From: Panaeolus papilionaceus
Taxonomy: Eukaryota; Basidiomycota; Agaricomycetes; Agaricales
DNA: 64,000 nt
Reading direction: 5' to 3'
Assembly: GCA_015501605.1 (NCBI GenBank)
Contig: JADNRZ010000008.1
Coordinates: forward strand, 558,001 to 622,000
Shown: positions 24,271 to 35,100 of the stretch, one piece after another
Layout of the letters: the number at the start of each line of letters is the position of its first letter
Position numbering within the stretch: position 1 is the stretch's first letter
Made by a program: the position numbers and the translations under genes
Notes under the pieces: generated by a model
Told to the model about the DNA's origin: nothing
The model's input: only the letters and a program-made list of their open reading frames with translations
The model's database searches: none

Positions 24271-26378
24271 CTAATTTGCGAAAGCTGGGATGCCCGTCAT
24301 CGCTTTCCCCAAAATAAGGGCATGGATATCCTGTATTTAAAAGGAGAAAAGGAATCAAGGAAAAGAAGCGATTAGACTTTGTAAGACCTGTGATGGTAGG
24401 CCATGTTAGATAAAATCGAAAAACTCACGTTGGTCCCTGTCGGTGGATCGAGGAATTGATCAGTATCTCCGCCGATGGATCGAAATTTCGGGACAGACCT
24501 TCGTATGTATTCGTCACTTGGAGATTGGCTACATGACGGCCGACATGGTACCTAATTGGCAAAAAAAGGGTGTTAACGAGGAACGTTGTTAGTCTTCCAA
24601 GCGTCGGAGGAGATCGACAGTAAACCCTACTCGTCGGAGCTGGCGTTTCCGCCCAAAATGTCCAGAATGACACGTGCTTGTTGCAGGGCCTTGCCGCAAT
24701 TGTTGCGCTTGACCATGCTGATCATCTCTGGGGCGACTTTGCCTGCGTCCTTGAGTCTACCCACTTGCAAGCTGGCATGTAAGCCGAGGGCAACTTCAGT
24801 TTGAGCGTCGACCAATTTCTTCTGGATAAGCTGGAAGGATGCGAGGGGACGCTTGAACTGCTTCCTCTCGAGAGCATACTCTCTCGTACGAGCAATGCAG
24901 TCTTCCAAAGAACCCATAACACCCCACGAGATTCCATACCTTGAACATACGATAAGAAAAATAAGAAAAAATTAAAAATGATAGGGTACCTTGCGGAATT
25001 CAAGCAAGAGAAGGCGGATCCAAGACCCTTAGACTTCGGGAGGAGAGCATCATGAGAAACTCGAACCGAGTCCATAAAGACGGAACCCGTCTTCGAGACA
25101 CGGAGTGCCACCTTATTGTTGATCGGTGGGGCAGATAATCCTTTGAGACCCTGCGATGGAGACGTTATTGAGCATTCTAGGGAGAAATCAATAGGATTTT
25201 CCTTACTTTTTCGAGAATGAACCCTCGAACCCTGTTGTCCCACTTACATCTCGCCCAAATGACGAAAATGTCCCTGAAGAAGAAGGCCCGTCAATCGATT
25301 GCTACTTGCAGAAAATGTGTATGCACATACGCGACCGGCGCGTTGGTAATCCAAGTTTTGCTTCCATTGAGGACAAAGCCACCGTCGACTTCTTCGGCGG
25401 TGGTCTCCATACCTCCAGGATCCGAACCATGATTAGGTTCCGTCAGACCCTTCAAATACGACAGTTAATAATCATACACAAAGGGCGTCAATAGGAATTG
25501 CTCACAAAGGCACCGATGATCTCTCCCTGAGCTTATTTCAAGGTCAGTCGTGGTGATGTTATTTATGGGCCATCGTCATACCTAGACGTGGGAGGTACTT
25601 TTCCTTCTGCGCTTCCGTGCCAAACTCGTTTATAGGGTGCATAACAAGGGAAGATTGCACAGAGGCCGTGGAGCGGTATCCAGAATCAACCCTGAGAGTA
25701 CGATTAGCTTTCACGCTGATTGAAGAATGAATGCGTATAAACGGACCGTTCAATTTCTCGTGCAATTAGACCATAGGCCACATTGCTAACACCAGCACAT
25801 CCATAGCCTTTGATCGTTGGTCCAAGGAGTCCAAGCTTTCCCATCTCGGGAAGGATGTCATGGTCGAATTCTGTAGCGAATGGGGTTAGGTGTGGCACGA
25901 TATGGGGTCAATAATGGTCAAACCTTCTGTGCGCCATCCCTTCAAGACGCGAGGCATGAGGTTTTCCTATGAACATATATAAGTATATTAACAATTCGCC
26001 AGGGAGTTAATATGAGTACCTGACAGTACGAATGAGCAACATCCCTATGAGGAGGGTCAATAACCATGTTATTGAGTAAACAGGGACTTCGACATTCACC
26101 TAATGGCAATCTCTTCCTCTGTCAATTGACTTTCGAGATTCAATGGGTCCTATTCAAGTGTTAAATATAACGGTACAGGTTATTCATTCCGACCATGCAC
26201 CGCACCTCCCAATTAAACTCTGCTAGACCTGTAACCTGGGTAAGTAAACTCGTCTCGAGTACTACCCTCTCATGAACGTACCAGACACGGCCCTTCGGGT
26301 TGACGGTATAGCGCGCTGTAGAGCCCGTGCAGAAAGCGCGGGCCTGAGGGACATGGCTGGAAGACGTGGCAAAGACAT
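24271..26378 (-). CDS. Glutaryl-CoA dehydrogenase, mitochondrial
   Basis: FAD-dependent acyl-CoA dehydrogenase that oxidatively decarboxylates glutaryl-CoA to crotonyl-CoA in lysine/tryptophan breakdown, in the mitochondrial matrix. The start at 26376-26378 gives an Arg/Ala/Ser-rich presequence ([20 protein letters not shown]). It is followed by [38 protein letters not shown], the substrate-binding stretch [34 protein letters not shown] and [15 protein letters not shown]. The C-terminal part has [33 protein letters not shown] and [20 protein letters not shown], ending FAN. The YEG glutamate matches the catalytic-base position of this subfamily. About ten introns are present; several exons are tiny (25 nt near 26040, 8 nt at 24429-24436). 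The frame is intact. It is convergent with Pol X. Confidence 0.95.
24429..24436 (-). other. 8-nt microexon in the glutaryl-CoA dehydrogenase gene
   Basis: Its eight bases (GGACCAAC on the minus strand) lie between GT-AG introns 24437-24498 (62 nt) and 24331-24428 (98 nt). It converts TYE-G to [15 protein letters not shown], restoring both frame and the conserved family sequence. Confidence 0.8.
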
Positions 26379-27245
26379 ATTCAAAATTTGCAAGGCGATG
26401 GTTGGAGTTATCGAGAGAGAAAGGGAGTTGGTGTGTAGATCCGGTCCATCCTCAGGGTTAGCCGAGGCAGATGGGAATTATGCCTTCACGTGATCGTAAA
26501 GGGGGAGATATGATTCAAATTCAAAAAATTCAAGAGATTGAAGACAACATTGGACGCTCGTCATTATAACCTGCGCACAAGCGCCTATGACGTCTAACAT
26601 CAAAGCTATAGAGACAGAAGAACGAGCAGGAAAGTCACCAGAGGACAAATTAGATTCAACACAGGCGTCCTGACTTAGTCCAGCTTCTTGCGCATCATCT
26701 CGCTGGTGCAGATTCAAATTCATTATACCCCCATGTAAATTAGCACCAACTGAGCATGTAGTAAACCGTCATCAGTTGTATAGCCAAGACACCTTCTGAT
26801 AGCAAAGGTTTCAGCGCTTGTGTTTCTGCCAGGAACGGGTCGTCAAACGGGGAGCAAGTCTCGCTACACCAATGCTGCTGCGCAAGGTTTCAAACTCGCA
26901 TATGGTGTTCATAATTAAGGGTCCATGTCAAGTCAGTCAAGAGGCGACGATGCACAAATAAGTTTCCAAAAAAATCTTGACGTCCATTTAACATTGTTGC
27001 TGGGTGAGTCAAAAGCAGGTACTGGATAATCCTTCCGCATGCTGTCTAACAAAACATTGCTGTGCGCCATCTGCCACTTCAGAGGTTGATATTTGCAACC
27101 ATCCAGCGTACCCGTTCGATTCCAATTCATATAAAACCAGTCCATAGGGAATTTGATCATGATTTTGTGGTGCGCATGCGACATGTCATATTGGACATAC
27201 AGTACGAAAGTGGTGTAAAGGGCCATGTGTATACAAAAAGGGAAA
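26379..27245. other. Intergenic, glutaryl-CoA dehydrogenase promoter side
   Basis: Upstream of the minus-strand dehydrogenase and downstream of RPL33. An 81-codon minus frame (26478-26723) has no recognisable domain and is not called. Nothing else is seen. Confidence 0.5.
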
Positions 27246-27938
27246 TCAGATAGTCGAGGGGTAAAGCATCTGCGAAAGGGATCAGAATTGAGGGAATATC
27301 TTTCAACGATTGGACATACCACCCGGACACTGGCTCCAAATGCGCGTGGGGGGAGGTTGGAGCGGAACTTGGACTTCACAGCTCCTGAAGATCCATGCGG
27401 CCTGGTGACACGGCTGATAAAAGGCAATTATGAGTGAAAAGCAAAGGATTTAGGCGAAGGATACTGTTTACCCCCAGATCACACGGATTTTTGAGCCCTG
27501 GATTTCCCGCTTGGCCTTGTAGACGAAGGCAACTCGCTACAAAAGTATAGACTTAATCAATATATCCTGGCAGAAATACCAAAGTCGCAAACGTACCTTT
27601 CCAAGGTAGAATTGGGCATCTTCCTTGGTGGCAACACCCTCAATTTGCAGGAGCGAAGTGTTGGGGCGAGTGTTGCGCTTAGCGCGCTTGTGACCGAGGA
27701 CACGGCCTTTGGCGTACAGTCTAACGGATGAGGATAGGAATATGAGCGTTCGAGCTTGATATTTGGAGGGGAAATATGGGGGATAGGTGTCGGCAGGTGT
27801 ATGGGCTTAAGTTTTGGGGTACCGTCATCCATCCTCATCATCTGCAATCCATCTCTTCCAGCATCCTTCCGACAGCATCCAATCCACCAAAACGTTCCCA
27901 GAGGCTTTTATGACCATAACTCACCTAGTGGAGCCCAT
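27246..27938 (-). CDS. RPL33: 60S ribosomal protein L33 (eL33, L35a)
   Basis: Structural protein of the large cytoplasmic ribosomal subunit. Five exons (27925-27938, 27597-27720, 27472-27536, 27320-27413, 27246-27269) join to 106 residues, the usual length. The first coding exon is only 14 nt (MGSTR), a common ribosomal-protein layout. The product reads [19 protein letters not shown], then [58 protein letters not shown] and ends VRVMLYPSTI. The match to eL33 is nearly continuous. The last exon encodes only seven residues plus TGA. The long first intron (204 nt) may carry regulatory signal, as often in ribosomal genes; that is inference. Confidence 0.98.
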
Positions 27939-28242
27939 TTTTTGTGTCTTGAGGTGTGCCGGCGTCGTTCACGATCTTGGGGGGGTTGCTGGTGGTGTTA
28001 CCCAAATCGTTAGCAGGCGTGGTCCATCAATTGCGTGCAAACAACTGCAAATGGTCCCGGGTGGACCGTTATCTTATGTAATGAAGGTCCCTCACTCATT
28101 GTCAAGGCGCCAAAAATAGCTCTCAAACAATGGATAATTCGTGTCGTCTTCAGCAGTCGTTGACTACAAATTAGGTGATAATATGATATTAATAAAGTCA
28201 GAATTACTGCAAAAAAACAATTATACACAGTGTATCAACCTT
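27939..28242. promoter_or_regulatory. RPL33 promoter region
   Basis: 304 bp between the RPL33 start and the stop of the next minus-strand gene. It must contain the RPL33 promoter and the neighbour's 3' untranslated region. No element is individually identifiable. Confidence 0.5.
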
Positions 28243-29624
28243 CTACTTGCGGCCAAACAGACCCCAAATGGACCCCATAAGTCCCTTCTTCTCAGTCTTG
28301 TCTTGTTCTTGAGTCTCCTTGATAAGTTTCTCAATATCATCGAGCTCAGTTGTCTCCTGAGCCTCGACAAGATCAGCACGCTTCAGGATTTTAATTTTAG
28401 GTTTATTCTGCTTGGGCTGTTTGGAAGCCTGCGAAACCTTGGGTTTTAGCAGTTGTCTCGCCATTTCGATTTGTCGGTCCAAAGCTGCCTGCTGTGAAGC
28501 ACTTTCCTCTGCAGACAACGCTGGCCTGACACGTTTAGAAGGTTTGGGAGGAGAGAAGGAATCGACCATCGCTTGAACGTCGGGTTCGTCTTTTGTGGGA
28601 GTCGCTGAAGCGGATGGGGAAAGGGTCTTGAGAGGGATGGGAGGCTCAGCTGCTGGCCGTGAAGACTTTGAGGCCTGCTTCGCACTTGATAGCACAGTAT
28701 TCATATCAAAGGGGGCGCTAGAGGAAGAGGATAGTTCTGCGCCTGATTTGACCATGGCGGCACCCGGGACATTCTCCTTGTAGCTTTGCAGCGCAAATCG
28801 GAGATGGATGTTGTCCACCGAATGGTCGTCGCTGAAAAGCTGCTTCATAACCACGCGCTCCGAGTTTTCAGCAGGCTCCAGTTTGCTAAATCCTCCCCAT
28901 TCTCCAAATGCGCGGAGAATTTGTCTTGATGGTATAGGGTTGGAATGGCCTCTCCTCATCGCGGCCTTGTCGTAATCTATCCAGACAAACAACACTCGTC
29001 ACAATCCGAGGAATCATGGAAGGAAACAACTTCAACATACCTGCTTGCTTCACTTCCAGCTCTACGATTCGCTCAGAGCCACCCGTTTCAGGTGGTGATG
29101 TTGGAACTTTGAAGAAAGGATCATAGTCTCCTCGCTGGTAGCTGGCTTGCAAATCACTTAGACGGACTTCGAGAGAGTTTGTGGGCAAGTCTGAGGGTGG
29201 AGCAATGAAGAGTCGTTCGCCTTCCGCCGGGATACGTCCAAGGGATTCTTTGTCTTTGAAGATGACATAAATAGCGTTCCTAAACCGGCCTGGGAGGTCG
29301 GGGTCCTACGAGGCGCTGTGAGCAGGGTAGGCCCGGGACGACATACAATGCACCTACTGGAAAGAGTTCGCTATCGACTATAGCGCCATACTTTCGTTCC
29401 AGCGTTCCCAAAATATGATAAGCCTCTGCTAGACTCCTTGGCTGCTCCTTTAGCCTCACATACGCGGTGGTTTGGCTCTGGGGAGTACGGGGTTTAAACG
29501 CGCGCCGCGCACCGGTGCTACCTTCCGAAGTAGCAGTTGTGGCGACCGTCCGCAAAACACGATAGCATAATTCAGGTTTTGAAGCAGCTATCCGCCGCGA
29601 AACTTCGAATGTCCTCGAGAGCAT
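28243..29624 (-). CDS. Putative mitochondrial protein of unknown function
   Basis: Three exons (29358-29624, 29041-29305, 28243-28976) join to 421 residues. The first 35 residues (MLSRTFEVSRRIAASKPEL...) are rich in Arg, Ser and Ala without acids, fitting a mitochondrial presequence. Residues about 50-130 (YVRLKEQPRSLAEAYHILG, then LPGRFRNAIYVIFKDKESL) alternate in a way that suggests an RRM-like alpha/beta fold, but I cannot assign a family. The middle has RQILRAFGEWGGF and a conserved-looking HSVDNIHLRFALQSY. The C-terminal third is low-complexity Ser/Pro/Lys, with a coiled coil (DDIEKLIKETQEQDKTEKK) and a short hydrophobic end (GLMGSIWGLFGRK). It is divergent from the FLILHELTA gene over 166 bp. 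Confidence 0.8.
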
Positions 29625-29790
29625 TTCTGTTAGGCGGGTAATATGGGTTGGTGGAAGGAACGTGAACTTCGGGAAATGATTTTTTTTGGAACAATTCCTT
29701 TCGGGTTAAGGTTACGCGCTTCCGCTCACTCTCAGGCCGTGTCATTTTCCCATTTCATCTCTGGACCTTACACATCTTGACTCTTGTGCA
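29625..29790. promoter_or_regulatory. Compact divergent promoter of two putative mitochondrial genes
   Basis: 166 bp between opposite start codons at 29624 and 29791. Transcription of both genes must start within or near this interval, so shared control is likely. A T-run at 29680-29690 is the only notable tract. Confidence 0.6.
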
Positions 29791-30408
29791 ATGGCGAATC
29801 AAAGTCGTTGGTCAGGTTATAAGCAAACCCTTGCAGGAATTTCTGCTCGGACTGGGGCACCTCTTCCATCTCTCATTCTATCATTTGGTATTCTCCACGA
29901 AATCACTGCAATCGTCCCACTGGTTGGCGTATTCTATGGCGCCAGGACACTCGGTGTGGGCGAGCGTATTGTTGCGTCTGTCATCGATGATCAGCAAAAC
30001 AATACAGATGGAGCAGAACATGAAGTTAGCAGTGACGGTGTTAAATGGGCGAAGCAAAAGATGAGGACTTGGGTTGAGGAGGGTGATCAGTGGGCTATCA
30101 GAATTGGACGTCGTTATGGAGTCTTCGGATACGAAAAGCGTGAACCTGGGACAAAAGACAATATTGAAGAGATGACCAGGGTGTCTGGGCACCTCGCAGG
30201 CGACGTTGCCAATGCAGTGGTTGCGTATGGTGTTACAAAAGTGAGAACAAACGATTATTGTTCTTGAAACGGATATCTCATTAACATATTTTAGGCGTTG
30301 ATTCCTGTTCGCATTGCCGCCTCGATATATCTCTCACCGATGTTTTCCAGAGGGGTCATTGAACCGATTCGTAAGCTCGTTATGCAGCCATTCGGCAAGC
30401 GAGGCTGA
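29791..30408 (+). CDS. FLILHELTA-family membrane protein, probably mitochondrial
   Basis: Two exons, 29791-30240 and 30295-30408, join to 187 residues. The signature SFGILHEITAIVPLVGVFYG, near residue 35, matches the conserved block that gave the fungal FLILHELTA family its name. It forms the first hydrophobic segment. A charged middle (KWAKQKMRTWVEEGDQWAIR) and a second hydrophobic part (VVAYGVTKALIPVRIAASIY) follow, ending LVMQPFGKRG. The family is conserved in fungi and, as far as I recall, includes yeast proteins found with mitochondrial ribosomes or membranes; no biochemical role is established to my knowledge. The ATG at 29791 begins MANQSRWSGYKQTLAGISAR, a basic, Ser-rich start. Confidence 0.82.
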
Positions 30409-30675
30409 GCGTCCAGCACTTGGGAACTGCAGAGGTGAGTGAACAACCTACCATTTTAATACATCTAGACGGTTTCTCAAATCCAAATTTAAGCTTCGTT
30501 GGATGCATTGTTCCAATCTATTTCTTGCTCTTGCGAGAATACCAGGCGAAAATACTGGTGATGTCAGTGCAAGTGGGTGACAAACGATACCAAACAAGCT
30601 CTCCGAATCTCCTTGACCAACGCCCCTCACTACCTTTCACTTGCTTGAGCCCTATGTTGATCATTGGGTCCGATA

Positions 30676-31819
30676 ATGACCAAAAATAAACTCAAGCTCA
30701 AACGTACCCCTGAAGAAGAAGAAGAGCAACGTAGACTAAAGAAAGAGCGACGGCGGGAGAAAAAGAGAAGGCAGGAAGGCGGTCACGCCTCGAGTTCTAA
30801 ACGAGTTCACTTGGAAGAAGACGAACACCCTCAACGGAAATGGGCCTCTAGCGATGAAGAGGGAAGCGAATATGGTCCCCAACCTACACATCCCTCTACG
30901 GCGCATAAACCAGACTATGATACCCTGAGAGCGGAAATAGAGGAAGAAATGTTTAGACAGAAGATGTTTGATGCTATGGGAGACGACGAAAGACTGGATT
31001 CGGTTGAAGCGCGTTTCAACGACTTTGCTCAAGTGCCTGACCGCTGGCGGACAACGGGTACAGGAAGTAGTCGTCTAAAAATGGATGAAGATGAATTCTT
31101 GAAGATGGACCCCAGCATGCTAGATGACGAGGAATATGCCGAGTGGATAAGAGCGGGGATGTACAGGCAAGTAAATGTTTAAAAAGGGAAATTGTGAACT
31201 TCGACTAATTTTTGGTGCGTACAGGAAAACGCATGCTGAGGAATACGCCGAGCAGCAGCGCAAAAAAGCTGCCCGTGAAGCCAGACAAGCTGAACGGAAA
31301 GCGCGCAAATCAGAGACAGCACGCTTGGAAAGACAGGCCGATAACGAGCGACGACGAAAGAAGGCAATGCGACAATCCCGCAAGCTCGATGACGCAAGAA
31401 CTGCGTACCACACACGATGGTTGGCGTTGCTTGCTCCTGTAACCGAGGATAGCCAAGCGATGCTCAGTTTCGAGGATATTCCATGGCCGATATTTTCAGC
31501 CTACTTGGGAAAATCAGACAAAGACTCTACAACAACGACACATTCGATCACAGTTGAAGAGCTGACAATGGAAGCAGTGTCTTCATTTTTACTGCCAGTA
31601 CCAGTGACGATTATTCCAGATGCCGACTCTCAGGCCGATGCTGACTTGAAGAAAAGAGAAAGAAAAGAAAAACTGCGGGAAACATTCCTACGCTTTCACC
31701 CGGATAAATTTGAGGGTCGATTTAGCAAGAGAATTAAAGATTCTGACAGAGAAAGAGTTAAAGAAGCTATTGGGCAGGTTATTCGTATTTTAAATAATTT
31801 AATGGGTGAAGGTGGATAG
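30676..31819 (+). CDS. NFKBIL1-like protein
   Basis: Two exons, 30676-31166 and 31225-31819, join to 361 residues across a GC-AG intron. The N-terminus is a highly basic/acidic run (KLKRTPEEEEEQRRLKKERR), fitting a nuclear protein. A middle block SVEARFNDFAQVPDRWRT precedes EFLKMDPSMLDDEEYAEWIR. A long charged helix (AEEYAEQQRKKAAREARQAE) follows. The C-terminal block LRETFLRFHPDKFEGRF, then RVKEAIGQVIRILNNLMGE, resembles the end of NF-kappa-B inhibitor-like 1 (IkBL) proteins, including the FHPDKF/WHPDRF motif. Ankyrin repeats of the animal protein are not seen. The animal homologue has been linked to mRNA processing; the fungal role is unknown. An RNA-processing factor unrelated to NFKBIL1 remains possible. 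Confidence 0.75.
31167..31224 (+). other. GC-AG intron in the NFKBIL1-like gene
   Basis: The donor is GCAAGT after AG and the acceptor GTACAG, 58 nt. It joins GMYR to KTHAEEYAEQ in frame. Using the GTAAAT four bases downstream as donor would bring an early stop in exon 2. Confidence 0.8.
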
Positions 31820-32167
31820 TACTAGTAGCGGAGATGGTAGACCGTGGTTGATTACTGATAATAGAACAATTGGGGGGTGAATGAGTATGGACCTTGTGGT
31901 TGATCCAAATTGAGAGTTACTTAAAGGAGTAATAAATGGTGAAAAGCAGTGATTGTTGTTTTGGTCTTTTGGCGGCCCCAACACTTTTCTCCACTTTACC
32001 ACAAGCTCATTCAGTTCAAGATTTGGCATTCAAGAGCCATAACTCACGTTCTTTCTTTTTCTTCTGACCATATCTCTGTCAATCTATCAGGCAGGGTCCT
32101 TTAATTTCTACACTACCCCAATATCTACTCCACTCTAGGCCCAGCTAGCCTACCAACCAACTCCCAT
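31820..32167. promoter_or_regulatory. Promoter region of the CSC1-like channel gene
   Basis: 348 bp between two plus-strand genes. The last 130 bp are C/T-rich with TTCTTTCTTTTTCTTC-like tracts near 32050, a usual fungal core-promoter texture. It also contains the 3' end of the NFKBIL1-like transcript. Confidence 0.5.
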
Positions 32168-35100
32168 ATGAGTGGAATCGACATCGATGGTGTCTTCTCA
32201 GAGGAGTCGCGGACGCTGGCGCCCGCCTCAGTGGGCTCTCAAGTCGTCCTCATGAGCGTTATTTCTGTAGGCTACAACGTTACCTGTCAATGACACTTGC
32301 CACTTACTAGATCATTAATAGCTGGTTACCGTCCTATTATTCAACTTTCTACGTCCTAAAAACAAGGTAAGTCTTTCATACCCGCTAGTCATTAAAATCC
32401 CTGCCAGGGCTTGTGTTTATATCTCAGGGATTATAATGACGGCCCTTTCTCTCGTCTAACCTTGGCGGGCGCGCTAATTACCCTGCCTTTTTCAGATTAT
32501 TTACGAGCCCAAGGTTAAATACCATGAAGGCGACAAACCTCCTCCACGGATATCAGACTCAATATGTGGATGGCTGCCTCCATTACTCCACACAAAGGAG
32601 CCAGAACTACTCGACAAAGTCGGTCTTGATGCCGTGGCCTTCCTGCGCTTCTTGCGCCTCATGCGCACACTATTCTCTGGAATTGCCTTCCTCACATGTG
32701 CTATCCTCATTCCAATCAACGTCGTCTACAACCTCAGGAATGTAAAGCCTAAAGGTCGAGACATTCTCAGCATGCTTACCATCCGTGACGTGGGAGGCTC
32801 ATTCCTCTATGCCCATGTCGTCGTCACTTACCTCATCACTTTCCTCATCGTGTATTGTGTCGACTATCATTGGAGAGCCATGATTAAACTACGCCACACA
32901 TGGTTTAGGTCTCCAGAATACCTCCAGTCATTCTATGCTCGCACACTCCAAGTCCGCCACGTTCCCAAGAAGTACCAAACGGATGAAGGTCTGCGTGTCA
33001 TTTTCGAGGCTTTGAAGGTTCCCTACCCTACAACAAGCGTGCATATCGGTCGCAAAGTCGGAAGACTGCCAGATTTGATTGAATACCACAATCAAACTGT
33101 CCGAGAATTTGAAGAAGTTCTTGTCAAGTACCTCAAAGGCGGAAAAATCAAATCCAAGCGGCCCACTATCCGCATGGGTGGATGGTGCGGCATGGGAGGC
33201 GTTAAGAAGGATGCTATTGATTTCTACACGTGAGCTTCATTCCCCTTGTTTTGATATACATCTCATCGCATATTTCATTAGGGCTAAACTTAAACGCACT
33301 GAGGCTGCAATTGAGGAGTATCGCAATGAAATCGACACGCGCAAGGCAGAAAACTATGGTTTCGCCAGTATGGCTGCCGTCCCCTATGCACATATTGTCG
33401 CCAAAATGATTGCTGGAAAGAACTACAAGGGTGCCGAGTTCGACCTAGCCCCAAATCCCAAAGACATTGTAAGAATGAAAATGACCATGTCATTGACAGA
33501 CGCCTCATATTTTTCTAGATTTGGGGGAACATGAACTGCACTGATGCAGAACTGGCCCGCAAGCGTCTCCTTGGATTTATCTGGCTGTCGTTTGTCTGCT
33601 TCTTCAACACCGTCCCGCTTTTGGTTATTTCATTCCTGGCCAATTTGAATCAGGTATGTTTACCCCCCGGGAAATATTGCAACGACACGCCTCATGTTTA
33701 TCGTCCAAGATTCGCGGTTACATTAAATTCCTTGACGATTGGGCCAAATCCTCGCCTAGCTCATTTGCCGTTGTTTCTGGTGTGCTGCCCCCCGCCGTCT
33801 CTGGATTCTTTGGTTTTTTCCTTCCTATCATCATGCGATGGTTGACCAAATACATGGGTGCTTTGACGCATTCTAAACTCGATCGTGCCGTTATCGCTCG
33901 CTACTTCACCTTTTTGATCATCAGTCAGCTCGTTATTTTCACCTTGATCGGAGTCATTTTCCAGTCGGTGCAAAATATCGTTCAGCAGATTGGAAAGGCT
34001 AGCTTTAGGGATATTATCAACAACCTTCATGGTCGGTAATTGTTTCATGCTAGCCGGATGCGTTTCTTATTATTGGTGCAGAGTTACCCAGTACTATTCA
34101 CACCACGTACATCAATCAGTCGTCTTACTGGCTCACATTCTTCCCGTACGTCGCTTGATGTAATGATGCCAAACACAGCTGCTCAGGCTGTACTGATTCG
34201 ATTTATAGGCTCCGTGGTTTCCTTGTTGTTTTTGACCTCGCACAAATCATCAACCTTGTCTGGCTCTCCTTCAAGACTCGGTTCGTTATTTTCGAGTTGG
34301 GTTTGGGGTATGCGACTAAAATTACTTGCTTTTAGCGTTTTTGGCAGAACACCTCGAGATATCCGCGAATGGACTCAGCCCCCGGAGTTCCAGTATGCTG
34401 TGTATTAGTAAGTGACACATCTGTTACATTTGTTGTCGGATGGCTCATAAAAATACGCCATCTCACAGTTCTAACATTGTACGTTGTGTCGCGTCTAAAC
34501 AATACGCTGTTGTCTGACCTAAATTTAGCTCTTCATGGGAGCCGTTGGCCTTGTGTTTGCCCCACTTGCACCATTGGTTGTCGTCGCCGCAGCTGTTGTT
34601 CTCTGGATGACTTCGTGGGTTATGAAGTATCAATTGATGTTTGTCTTCGTGTCTAAGGTGGAGAGCGGAGGTGTAAGTGAAAGTTCATTCTTCATTGACT
34701 GACATCTCGCTAAACCGTTTCCGCAATAGCGTATTTGGAATGTCGTCATTAACCGATTGCTCTTTTGCGTACTGCTGATGCAAGCTCTCATGATTTTGAG
34801 TATGTTACTTTGTCCTTGTTCGCAAAATAGAACATCCTTCTAACCACTTCTTGCAGCAATTGGTCTTCAGTTCCGATTCCGGTCCCTACAGTGGCTGTCG
34901 ACGGTCCCGCCGATTTTCATCATATTCTTCTTCAAAATTTACATCAACAAGACCTATGTGCCTGCCTTCACTTACTTCACACCAACTGAGGAAGAAATCC
35001 AGATGGCCAGGGTCCACTCAGAACGAACTGATGCAAAGAGCAACCGCTTGGAGAAACGCTTCGGCCATCCCGCTTTGCATACTGATCTTTTCACTCCTAT

